This document shows positions 1-5,107 of a DNA stretch of 5,107 nucleotides, in pieces. Both the position numbers and the translations under genes were made by a program. Source of the DNA: CAYGLF01 sp964350945 (GTDB taxonomy: Bacteria > Chlamydiota > Chlamydiia > Chlamydiales > JAAZZY01); NCBI GenBank assembly GCA_964350945.1, contig CAYGLF010000025.1, positions 1 to 5,107 on the forward strand. The letters are read 5' to 3'. How positions within the stretch are numbered: the first letter of the stretch is position 1; every line of letters starts with the position of its first letter. The notes below the pieces were generated by a model. It was not told where the DNA came from, made no database searches, and saw nothing but the letters and a program-made list of their open reading frames with translations.

Positions 1-965
1 ACCGCTGTATTTCTCCAGAGGATATGGTCAGATACTTGCCTGAAATTTTTGACCTTGCACATTCTTGTTTACTAGAGATTACTTTTTTCGAGGTGATGAC
101 GCTGTTGGCTTTAAAATATTTTTCAGAGCAAAGCGTGGATCTTGCGATTATCGAAGTAGGGCTTGGGGGACGTTTAGATGCAACAAATTGTATTAGCCCC
201 GAGTTAACGGTTATCACTTCAATTAGTTTGGACCACACTCAGCTTTTGGGAGAGACTTTAGAGGAAATAGCTTTTGAAAAAGCTGGGATTATTAAACAAG
301 AGGTTCCCTTAATCACAGGCCCAACGGCTTGTCAACAGTCGATAAAAAAAATGATTCAAGAAAAAAAGGCCCCTCATTTTCCTGTTTCAATTCAGTGTAC
401 TTCCTATGACCAGGAAAATCAGGAAATAGCTAAAGCTGCCCTTCATTTTTTACAAACCAAGTTTCCAATTGTGAAAAGTGATATAGATCAAGCTGTGCAA
501 GCCAAGCCTTCTGCTCGTTATGAGAAAATTTGTCATAATGGTAAAGAGCTGATTTTAGATATGAGTCACAATCAAGCGGGCCTGCTGCGTTTGTTTGAGC
601 AAATAAAAGAGGAGTACCCAGGAAAAGAAATATTTGTGTTCACTTCTATGACCTGGAGTCACGACTACCTGGCTAACTTAAGGATCATTTCACAATACAC
701 TTCAAATATAACAGTGCTTGACGTCAACCACCCAAGGCTGGCGGCGGTTAAAGATCTTTTAAATGAATTACCCCCAAAAACATTATCAATGTCTATTGAC
801 CAGGCTCTTGAGATTGTGGAGCAAAATTGCAGCGATGCGGTTTATCTGTTTACAGGAAGCATTTTTATTATGGAGCCTCTTTATATAAAGCTAGGTTTGC
901 ATCTTGAAACCGACGATCCTCAAATTTATGATGGTGTCTTTAACAAGAGCGTATCTGGACGGTGA
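1..965 (+). CDS. folC: Folylpolyglutamate synthase FolC (bifunctional folate synthase family), 5'-truncated by window edge
   Basis: This Mur-ligase-family enzyme adds glutamate to reduced folates using ATP in the cytoplasm; some members also make dihydrofolate from dihydropteroate. The frame is open to the left edge (first full codon at 3), reading CISPEDMVRYLPEIF, which is the usual ISxEDF region roughly 90 residues into the protein. The ATP-binding GTNGKGS loop therefore lies outside the window. Visible family motifs are EVGLGGRLDATN (nt 153-188), ITSISLDHT (about 213-239), EKAGIIK with the lysine that is carbamylated in this family (about 276-296), DMSHN (558-572, the DxAHN motif of the C-terminal domain) and a TGSIFIM strand near the end. 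The stretch between EKAGIIK and DMSHN is about 87 residues, some 20 shorter than I recall for E. coli FolC, and the usual HQxxN motif is only recognisable as YDQENQ. The internal ATG at 24 is not the true start. The last 26 nt overlap the convergent methyltransferase gene. Dihydrofolate synthase versus polyglutamylation activity cannot be separated from this fragment. Confidence 0.93.
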   Translation, partial: RCISPEDMVRYLPEIFDLAHSCLLEITFFEVMTLLALKYFSEQSVDLAIIEVGLGGRLDATNCISPELTVITSISLDHTQLLGETLEEIAFEKAGIIKQEVPLITGPTACQQSIKKMIQEKKAPHFPVSIQCTSYDQENQEIAKAALHFLQTKFPIVKSDIDQAVQAKPSARYEKICHNGKELILDMSHNQAGLLRLFEQIKEEYPGKEIFVFTSMTWSHDYLANLRIISQYTSNITVLDVNHPRLAAVKDLLNELPPKTLSMSIDQALEIVEQNCSDAVYLFTGSIFIMEPLYIKLGLHLETDDPQIYDGVFNKSVSGR

Positions 966-1518
966 TTAAAAAAGGGGCGCTACAAGTTCTGTTTGGCCAA
1001 CTGTGTACACAACAGTTAAATCCACGACCCAAATGTTCAGCCCATTTGTTTACAACCAGCGCCTCCTTAGCCCCTTCTTCATGCCCAGGGTAGCAGGTAA
1101 TGCTCAATAATCCTGTGGGTTTAAGGAGGTCTAAGGATTGCCCTAAAGCTTCAAGGGTAGTCGCGCTCAAGGTTGTGAGTGATTTGTCGCTCCCTGGCAA
1201 ATAGCCTAAATTAAAAATAATCAAGTCTACAGGTTGATTGCAGTATAAATTAATTTTGCTGTGGCAGCAGTGGACATACTCTACTTGAGAAAGCTGCTTT
1301 TCACTCAGGTGATTTTCAAGGAGTTTTTTTGTGCTTTGCAAAGCTTTTTTTTGGATGTCAAAAGCCAGCAACTGGCCAGAGCTTCCTTCAAGAGCTGTTT
1401 GTGCTAAAAATAAACTATCTTGACCGTTTCCGCAGGTCGCATCAATCACACGGGCGCCTGGAAATAAAGCGGTCAACCAAAGAGAGTGGGCAAGGGAGAT
1501 TACAGACTGTAAAATCAT
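940..1518 (-). CDS. mnmM: MnmM/YtqB-family SAM-dependent methyltransferase (tRNA mnm5s2U biosynthesis)
   Basis: This 192-residue class I methyltransferase matches the family called rRNA_methylase/YtqB in older annotation and now MnmM. In Bacillus subtilis MnmM methylates nm5(s2)U to mnm5(s2)U at the tRNA wobble position, downstream of MnmE/MnmG and MnmA. Visible motifs: an N-terminal amphipathic stretch ending in SLAHSLW; the SAM-binding loop DATCGNGQDSLFLA at residues 26-39; the acidic end of strand 2, AFDIQ, at 52-56; the family signature FNLGYLPGSDK at 102-112; and CYPGHEEG in the C-terminal half. Length is normal and the protein looks complete. The ATG at 1518 is preferred because the family starts only a few residues before the conserved xxAHxL segment; no clear Shine-Dalgarno precedes it. 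The gene is divergent from the tRNA-Val and convergent with folC, overlapping its 3' end by 26 bp. The exact substrate is inferred from the family. Confidence 0.9.
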   Translation of the reverse strand: MILQSVISLAHSLWLTALFPGARVIDATCGNGQDSLFLAQTALEGSSGQLLAFDIQKKALQSTKKLLENHLSEKQLSQVEYVHCCHSKINLYCNQPVDLIIFNLGYLPGSDKSLTTLSATTLEALGQSLDLLKPTGLLSITCYPGHEEGAKEALVVNKWAEHLGRGFNCCVHSWPNRTCSAPFLITVQIRSC

Positions 1519-1534
1519 TTTTATAAACTAGTGG

Positions 1535-1589
1535 TTGAAATCTTACTATCGAATGACCCAATCTAAAGGATTTAGCAAAGAGATTTCAA
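1535..1589. repeat. 9-bp inverted repeat with 37-nt spacer
   Basis: The left arm TTGAAATCT (1535-1543) is the exact reverse complement of AGATTTCAA (1581-1589). The arms do not extend outward; inward they gain only one G-T pair. The spacer is too long for a tight terminator hairpin. The left arm lies about 17 bp upstream of the mnmM start codon, so a regulatory role is possible but not shown. A repeat of this size can also arise by chance in AT-rich DNA. Confidence 0.4.
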
Positions 1590-1611
1590 GTTCTTCTTTT
1601 AAGATTGTACT

Positions 1612-1617
1612 TATACT
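1612..1617 (+). promoter_or_regulatory. Candidate -10 element upstream of tRNA-Val
   Basis: TATACT matches the bacterial -10 consensus in five of six positions and lies about 50 bp upstream of the tRNA. No good -35 hexamer sits 16-18 bp further upstream (the best is TTCTTC at 1591-1596, 15-bp spacer). An alternative is the extended -10-like TGTTTTACT at 1652-1660, which would place the start of transcription almost at the tRNA 5' end. Neither is strong, so this is a weak inference. Confidence 0.22.
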
Positions 1618-1667
1618 GGGTTTTATTGTATTATTTCCTTTTTGAAACCCATGTTTTACTAGCAAAT

Positions 1668-1741
1668 GGGGTATTAGCTCAGTTGGTTAGAGCGCCACGT
1701 TGACATCGTGGAGGTCAGCTGTTCGAGTCAGCTATATCCCA
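1668..1741 (+). tRNA. tRNA-Val (anticodon GAC)
   Basis: A full cloverleaf can be folded by hand. The acceptor stem is 1668-1674 with 1734-1740, seven pairs including one G-U. T8 and A9 follow, then the D stem GCTC/GAGC (1677-1680, 1690-1693) with loop AGTTGGTTA. The anticodon stem is CCACG/CGTGG (1695-1699, 1707-1711) with loop TTGACAT. The variable loop is AGGTC, and the T stem AGCTG/CAGCT (1717-1721, 1729-1733) has loop TTCGAGT. The anticodon at 1702-1704 is GAC, reading valine codons GUC and GUU. The discriminator is A1741 and CCA is not encoded, so it must be added after processing. The next gene begins 11 nt downstream on the same strand, with a run of seven T (1745-1751) between. Confidence 0.96.
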
Positions 1742-1752
1742 TGCTTTTTTTA

Positions 1753-3024
1753 ATGAAAAATTCATCCATAGATTTATCGCAGCTCTCTCAAGGAGTTGCA
1801 AAGCTTTTATCGCAGGCAATGCAGGACCTCTTTCCCGGCCTGCAGCTGGTTGAAGATTGGGTAGAAAATGCCCAATTTTGCGCTCGTTTTTGTCACTTTG
1901 AATCTTTATCAAAAATTGACCTTCAGCTGATTGAAAATCGAATGATTGCAATCATGCAGGAGGGTTTTCAACCTGTTTTAATGGAGATGATTCCCTCCAA
2001 TGCAGCAGAGCTCTTTGCCCATCACAAACAAAAGATTTTAGAAAAAGAAGTTAGAGAAAGCCAAGCTCCTAGCGTGAATGTCGTTCGTTTTAGCGCCTAT
2101 TATGATCTACTTAAAGAAAGCGTGCCAAAGCGACCCTTGCAAAAAATCCACTTTAAACTCACCCATTTTGAGTCAAAAGAGCTGGCTAAAAGTCATGAGA
2201 TCACTCTTTTTGGATTAGCTGCTCCTGATGCTGGGCAGCTGAAAAAACAGTTCAAGCAGTTTAAAAATGAGCGGTCACACCTTTCGCTAGAAGAAGCCCA
2301 AGAGCTTTTTCTAAAAGGCAGCAAGGGCTATGTGTTCCTCCCAAAAGGAGAGGCACTTTTGCAGAGATTAAAAAACTTTCTTTCCAATAAATTTCAAGAA
2401 AATGGTTTTGAAATGCTATCATATAGCGGGAGAACAGAGAGCCTACAGACAGTGCTTGTTGACAATCGGCTTCTAAGCTCTAAAGTCAAATATTTTATAT
2501 GGAAAAATGAGCCTGTTATTGAAAAAAATCCTCTTAGAAAAGGACTTTGCTCTCTCAATTCAGGAAGGGGGGACCAGTGGCTTGTAGGGTCGACTGAGGA
2601 ACAAATAGATAAAGAATGTATTTCGTGCTTGAATTTCTACGTGCAAATGATTAAAATTCTTGGTTTTTCCTGCAGGGCGAGATGTCAGGGCATGGCCTGC
2701 ACTCGATTACTGGAAGAAATAAAGAAATATGTTATGGATATCGAGATGGATCAGGGAGCGCGCAGCTTGAAAAAAGCTTTTGAAGTGCACCTAGATGTTC
2801 TCAATGAGTCAGGGAAAGTGGTATTTTCTCCGTTCATTAAGGTGGAACGAGTGAGTATTGAAAATAAAAAAAACCCGGTCATTACAGGCACATTTTGCGC
2901 CTCGATAGAAAAGCTTATGGCCCTTTTATTAGAGCAGAACAGTGAAATGGGGTCATTAGAAGAGAAGTTGGCAAAAAAGATGCTAGCTAATGAAATAGAG
3001 GCTGAATATTCAGTCGCTCGTTAG
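1753..3024 (+). CDS. Degenerate threonyl-tRNA synthetase-like protein, predicted catalytically inactive
   Basis: The protein has 423 residues from ATG 1753 and no family name I recognise, but it aligns by eye with E. coli ThrRS in order. Residues 12-28 match the HxxxH helix of the N2 editing domain, with the histidines replaced by Q13 and K17. Residues 61-96 (ENRM...AAELFAHHKQ) match the end of N2. Residues 193-219 (YVFLPKGEAL...ENGF) match the start of the catalytic domain. Residues 252-285 (NEP...STEEQI) match motif 2 and its following CTEEQI, and 374-392 (NPVITG...SIEKLMALL) match motif 3. Key residues are lost: the motif 2 Arg is K251, the zinc His of DDAHIF is L277, the zinc His before motif 3 is G379, and the motif 3 Arg is K387. 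The MNCP segment with the zinc Cys is missing. There is no TGS domain and no C-terminal anticodon-binding domain. The frame is open for over 400 codons, which argues for selection. It occupies the thrS position upstream of infC. The frame also stays open upstream through ATG 1741 and GTG 1708, but those starts fall in the tRNA. No Shine-Dalgarno is visible. Function unknown. Confidence 0.72.
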   Translation: MKNSSIDLSQLSQGVAKLLSQAMQDLFPGLQLVEDWVENAQFCARFCHFESLSKIDLQLIENRMIAIMQEGFQPVLMEMIPSNAAELFAHHKQKILEKEVRESQAPSVNVVRFSAYYDLLKESVPKRPLQKIHFKLTHFESKELAKSHEITLFGLAAPDAGQLKKQFKQFKNERSHLSLEEAQELFLKGSKGYVFLPKGEALLQRLKNFLSNKFQENGFEMLSYSGRTESLQTVLVDNRLLSSKVKYFIWKNEPVIEKNPLRKGLCSLNSGRGDQWLVGSTEEQIDKECISCLNFYVQMIKILGFSCRARCQGMACTRLLEEIKKYVMDIEMDQGARSLKKAFEVHLDVLNESGKVVFSPFIKVERVSIENKKNPVITGTFCASIEKLMALLLEQNSEMGSLEEKLAKKMLANEIEAEYSVAR

Positions 3025-3054
3025 AGATTTAAAGTAACAAGGTTAGAAGATAGT

Positions 3055-3570
3055 TTGAAATTTAATCACCAAATACGCGCGAAGAAAGTACGACTAATTG
3101 GAAGCGATGGAAAGCAGGTAGGGGTTGTTTTAATTGAAGAAGCCCTGGCGATGGCGAAAGAGGAAGGTATTGATTTAGTAGAAGTCGTACCAACAGCTGA
3201 GCCTCCAGTTTGTAAGTTAGTAGACTACGGTAAATTTAGATACGACCAAACGAAGAGAAAGAGAGAAGGAAAAAAAACTCAACACCAAGTTAAGGTGAAA
3301 GAAGTTAAATTTAAGCCTAATATCGATAATCACGATTTGGAGTTTAAAATTAAAAACGCTCGTAGCTTTTTAGAAAAAGGAAATAAAGTACGAGTAGTAT
3401 GTGCTTTTAGAGGGAGAGAGATGCTTCATAAGGAGATTGGGCAAAATGTGTTCAAGAATTTTTGTGAACAAGTTGCAGATCTTGGGACTCCAGAGAGCAC
3501 ACCCAAATTATTAGGAAGAACCCTTGCTGTTGTCATTGCCCCGGTGGCAACGACCGGTAAGAATAACTAA
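3055..3570 (+). CDS. infC: Translation initiation factor IF-3
   Basis: IF-3 binds the 30S subunit, keeps it from joining 50S prematurely and proofreads initiator tRNA and start codon. The protein is 171 residues (E. coli 180). The N-terminal domain runs from NHQIRAKKVRLIG to about residue 70 (GIDLVEVVP, PPVCKLVDYGKFRYD). A basic linker KRKREGKK follows, then the C-terminal 30S-binding domain with KEVKFKPNIDNHDLE and the conserved FRGREM motif (near residues 119-124). The start is TTG at 3055. The frame upstream reaches a stop at 3022 without any ATG or GTG, and the protein start NHQIR fits the family, so the non-ATG start seems real. An AAGG at 3039-3042 is the only Shine-Dalgarno-like element, 12 nt away, which is long. 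It begins 30 nt after the ThrRS-like gene and heads the conserved infC-rpmI-rplT block. Confidence 0.96.
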   Translation: MKFNHQIRAKKVRLIGSDGKQVGVVLIEEALAMAKEEGIDLVEVVPTAEPPVCKLVDYGKFRYDQTKRKREGKKTQHQVKVKEVKFKPNIDNHDLEFKIKNARSFLEKGNKVRVVCAFRGREMLHKEIGQNVFKNFCEQVADLGTPESTPKLLGRTLAVVIAPVATTGKNN

Positions 3571-3582
3571 ACGCAATAAGCC

Positions 3583-3588
3583 AAGGAG
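3583..3588 (+). promoter_or_regulatory. Shine-Dalgarno of rpmI
   Basis: AAGGAG lies 6 nt upstream of GTG 3595 and fixes that codon as the L35 start rather than the internal ATG at 3604. It is the only strong ribosome-binding site seen in this gene cluster. Confidence 0.8.
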
Positions 3589-3594
3589 AGCATT

Positions 3595-3792
3595 GTGCCT
3601 AAAATGAAAACAAAGAAATCGGTTGCTTCCCGATTTCGCGTCACAGGAACTGGAAAACTCAAACGTGGTCATCCAGGAACTCGTCATATTTTAACGAAGA
3701 AGACATCAAAGAGAAAAAGACATCTTGCTAAGCCGGGCTTAGTGAATGAGACTCAACTCAAAATGTACAAAAGATTAATGGGGGCTGGATAA
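3595..3792 (+). CDS. rpmI: 50S ribosomal protein L35 (bL35)
   Basis: This small basic large-subunit protein has 65 residues, the usual length. It opens with MPKMKTKKSVASRFRVTGTG, then KRGHPGTRHILTKKTSKRKR, the lysine- and arginine-rich core typical of L35, and ends in the KMYKRLMGAG tail seen in chlamydial homologues. The start is GTG 3595, supported by the AAGGAG six bases upstream and by the invariant MPKMK opening. It lies 24 nt after infC and one base before rplT. In E. coli and B. subtilis L20 represses this operon through its leader RNA; no such leader could be recognised here, where only 24 nt separate infC and rpmI. Confidence 0.97.
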   Translation: MPKMKTKKSVASRFRVTGTGKLKRGHPGTRHILTKKTSKRKRHLAKPGLVNETQLKMYKRLMGAG

Positions 3793-3793
3793 A

Positions 3794-4150
3794 ATGGTTA
3801 GAGTTACCAATGCGGTTGCTTCTAGAAAGCGAAAAAATAGAATTTTCAAAAAAGCGAAAGGTTTTGTTGGAGATCGTAAGAACCACTTACGTTTAACCAC
3901 TGATGCCGTAATGCGTGCGATGGCTTTTAACTATCGCCATCGCAAACATAACAAAAGAAATTTTAGAGCCCTTTGGGTGGTTAGAACTGCGATTGCAGCT
4001 AAAATCAATGGAATTTCTTACAGCAAGCTAATTAATGGCTTATCGAGAGCAGGTTGTTTGATCAACCGAAAAATGTTAGCGGATCTTGCTGTCAATGATC
4101 CTGCTACTTTTGCAAACGTTGCCACTATGGCAAAGGCCGCTTTAGCTTAA
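3794..4150 (+). CDS. rplT: 50S ribosomal protein L20 (bL20)
   Basis: L20 binds 23S rRNA early in large-subunit assembly and is the autoregulator of this operon in the bacteria where it has been studied. The protein has 118 residues, equal to E. coli. It opens MVRVTNAVASRKRKNRIFKK, then AKGFVGDRKNHLR and VMRAMAFNYRHRKHNKRNFR of the long basic helix, followed by the globular RNA-binding domain with INGISYSKLINGL and LNRKM-like INRKMLADLAV. The ATG at 3794 begins one base after the rpmI stop, with only a G-rich stretch (3780-3784) upstream, so translational coupling to rpmI is likely. It looks complete and ordinary. Confidence 0.97.
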   Translation: MVRVTNAVASRKRKNRIFKKAKGFVGDRKNHLRLTTDAVMRAMAFNYRHRKHNKRNFRALWVVRTAIAAKINGISYSKLINGLSRAGCLINRKMLADLAVNDPATFANVATMAKAALA

Positions 4151-4169
4151 CTTTCTTGCGCAGCAATAC

Positions 4170-5107
4170 ATGAATGAATCTATTGAAAAGATACGCTCTG
4201 AGTTTGATCAACAGCTGCGCCTTGCTCAATCGTCCTTACAGATTGATACCCTTAAAACCAAGTTTTTAGGGAAGAAAGGTCCCATCCAGAACCTGATGCG
4301 CTCTTTGAAAGATTGTTCTCAAGAAGAGCGCCCTCAAGTAGGGCAATTAATTAACACTCTCAAAGAGCACATTGCGAGTAGTTGTGCCCAACATTTTGAA
4401 TCTTTATTAAACCAAGAAGAGAAAAAACGCCTAGAGAGTGAAAAAGTTGATGTCACTCTTCCTGGAAAAAAACGGTTTTTTGGCAGACCTCATCCTATTC
4501 GCTCGATTCTCAACCACATCTTGGATATTTTTAAAGAGCTTGGTTTTTCTGTGCAGTATGGTCCCAATATTGACTCGGAGTTTTATAACTTTGAAGCCCT
4601 TAATTTTGAAGATGACCACCCTGCGCGTGACATGCAAGACACCTTCTATCTGTCTAAAGAAATGCTCCTTCGCACCCACACGTCCAATATACAAGTGCGC
4701 TTGATGGAAAAACATCCGCTTCCTCTGCGTTTTGCTTGTCCTGGAAAAGCCTTTCGCAACGAAAATATATCAGCACGATCGCATGTCCTTTTTCATCAAA
4801 TTGAGGGGATGTGCGTAGATAAAAATGTCTCTTTAAGTGATTTGATTACCACCCTCAATACATTTTTTTGTAAGATCTTTCAACGGGATATCAAAACGCG
4901 TTTTAGGGCAAGTTACTTTCCTTTTGTAGAACCGGGGTTAGAAGTAGATGTCGAATGTCTCGTTTGTAGTGCAAAAGGCTGCCCTATTTGTAAAGAAACA
5001 GGTTGGCTAGAGATTGCTGGGGCGGGAATGATCCATCCTAATGTTTTAAAGACTGGTAAGATCGACCCAGAAGAGTATAGTGGATTTGCTTGGTGCTTTG
5101 GAATTGA
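4170..5107 (+). CDS. pheS: Phenylalanyl-tRNA synthetase alpha subunit, 3'-truncated by window edge
   Basis: PheS is the catalytic subunit of the alpha2-beta2 enzyme that charges tRNA-Phe. The frame from ATG 4170 runs open for 312 codons to the right edge; about 30 residues are missing compared with the usual 330-350. The N-terminal coiled-coil tRNA-binding arm (about 1-90) includes LKTKFLGKKGPIQNLM. The catalytic domain follows with GRPHPI near 106, DTFYL (157-161), LLRTHTSNIQ (166-175), motif 2 with FRNENISARSH and FHQIEGM (195-214), and RASYFPFVEP (246-255). A four-cysteine cluster C263, C266, C271 and C274 of the kind found in many PheS proteins precedes GWLEIAGAGMIHPNVL. The phenylalanine-pocket segment reads SGFAWCFGI; A307 is the usual residue, but C309 replaces the usual glycine. 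It starts 19 nt after rplT and no Shine-Dalgarno is visible. pheT is not seen; it may lie elsewhere, as in Chlamydia. Confidence 0.96.
   Translation, partial: MNESIEKIRSEFDQQLRLAQSSLQIDTLKTKFLGKKGPIQNLMRSLKDCSQEERPQVGQLINTLKEHIASSCAQHFESLLNQEEKKRLESEKVDVTLPGKKRFFGRPHPIRSILNHILDIFKELGFSVQYGPNIDSEFYNFEALNFEDDHPARDMQDTFYLSKEMLLRTHTSNIQVRLMEKHPLPLRFACPGKAFRNENISARSHVLFHQIEGMCVDKNVSLSDLITTLNTFFCKIFQRDIKTRFRASYFPFVEPGLEVDVECLVCSAKGCPICKETGWLEIAGAGMIHPNVLKTGKIDPEEYSGFAWCFGI

Larger units (their letters stand above)
1519..1667. other. Non-coding divergent spacer between mnmM and tRNA-Val
   Basis: This 149-bp AT-rich gap separates the - strand methyltransferase from the + strand tRNA. I see no open frame of note. 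It should carry the promoters for both directions. It holds a 9-bp perfect inverted repeat (1535-1543 and 1581-1589) and promoter-like hexamers on the + strand, listed separately. No rho-independent terminator is evident. Confidence 0.7.

Noticed and set aside
1329..1526. 65-codon + strand frame opposite mnmM
   Set aside because: It lies entirely within the reverse of a well-supported methyltransferase gene apart from its last 8 nt, and its translation shows no recognisable family features.
1708..1752. GTG 1708 or ATG 1741 as start of the ThrRS-like gene
   Set aside because: GTG 1708 lies in the anticodon stem of the tRNA, and the A of ATG 1741 is the tRNA discriminator. Tertiary structure and processing of the tRNA would block or cut these starts. 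ATG 1753 still covers the whole ThrRS-like alignment.
1742..1752. T run after the tRNA as a rho-independent terminator
   Set aside because: The seven T are preceded by the tRNA acceptor strand rather than a compact GC-rich hairpin, so a terminator cannot be claimed, only mentioned as an alternative.
1715..1951. 78-codon - strand frame over the tRNA and the start of the ThrRS-like gene
   Set aside because: It is a shadow of the + strand gene, overlaps the tRNA, and has no family resemblance.
3025..3054. L20-binding leader or thrS/infC-type operator upstream of infC
   Set aside because: Only 30 nt separate the genes and no hairpin or tRNA-like fold is visible there.
4431..4715. Overlapping 94-codon - strand and 88-codon + strand frames
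   Set aside because: Both lie inside pheS, whose own frame shows continuous PheS motifs from 4170 to the window end.

Overview
The window looks like a piece of a chlamydial chromosome, most likely from an amoeba-associated (Parachlamydia-like) lineage rather than Chlamydia itself. The reasons are the AT-leaning composition, the gene order infC-rpmI-rplT-pheS, and L20, L35 and IF3 sequences that read like chlamydial ones (for example the VMRAMAFNY stretch of L20 and the KMYKRLM tail of L35). A folylpolyglutamate synthase of the FolC type is present. Chlamydiaceae are reported to lack this family, which also points outside Chlamydia. The assignment is from recollection of these families, not from a search.

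Left part (1-1518): the 3' part of folC enters from the left edge on the + strand. It converges on, and overlaps by 26 bp, a - strand gene for a small class I methyltransferase of the MnmM/YtqB family (tRNA wobble-uridine modification). Both ends of the overlap are coding, so there is no room for an ordinary shared terminator.

Middle (1519-1741): a 149-bp non-coding gap contains a 9-bp inverted repeat and weak promoter-like hexamers, followed by a complete tRNA-Val(GAC) gene without an encoded CCA.

Right part (1753-5107): five + strand genes are closely spaced. The first begins 11 nt after the tRNA and is the most unusual item. It is a 423-residue protein that aligns by eye with threonyl-tRNA synthetase over the N2 (editing) and catalytic domains. 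It has lost the editing HxxxH, the zinc ligands I can place, the motif 2 and motif 3 arginines, and the whole C-terminal anticodon-binding domain. It sits upstream of infC, exactly where thrS sits in the classical thrS-infC-rpmI-rplT-pheS operon, so it is best read as a decayed or repurposed thrS copy retained as an open frame. It is followed by infC (TTG start), rpmI (GTG start with a strong Shine-Dalgarno), rplT (1-nt spacing) and pheS, which runs off the right edge.

Apart from folC (folate metabolism), almost everything here serves translation: a tRNA, a tRNA-modifying enzyme, an aminoacyl-tRNA synthetase relative, an initiation factor, two 50S proteins and a synthetase subunit.
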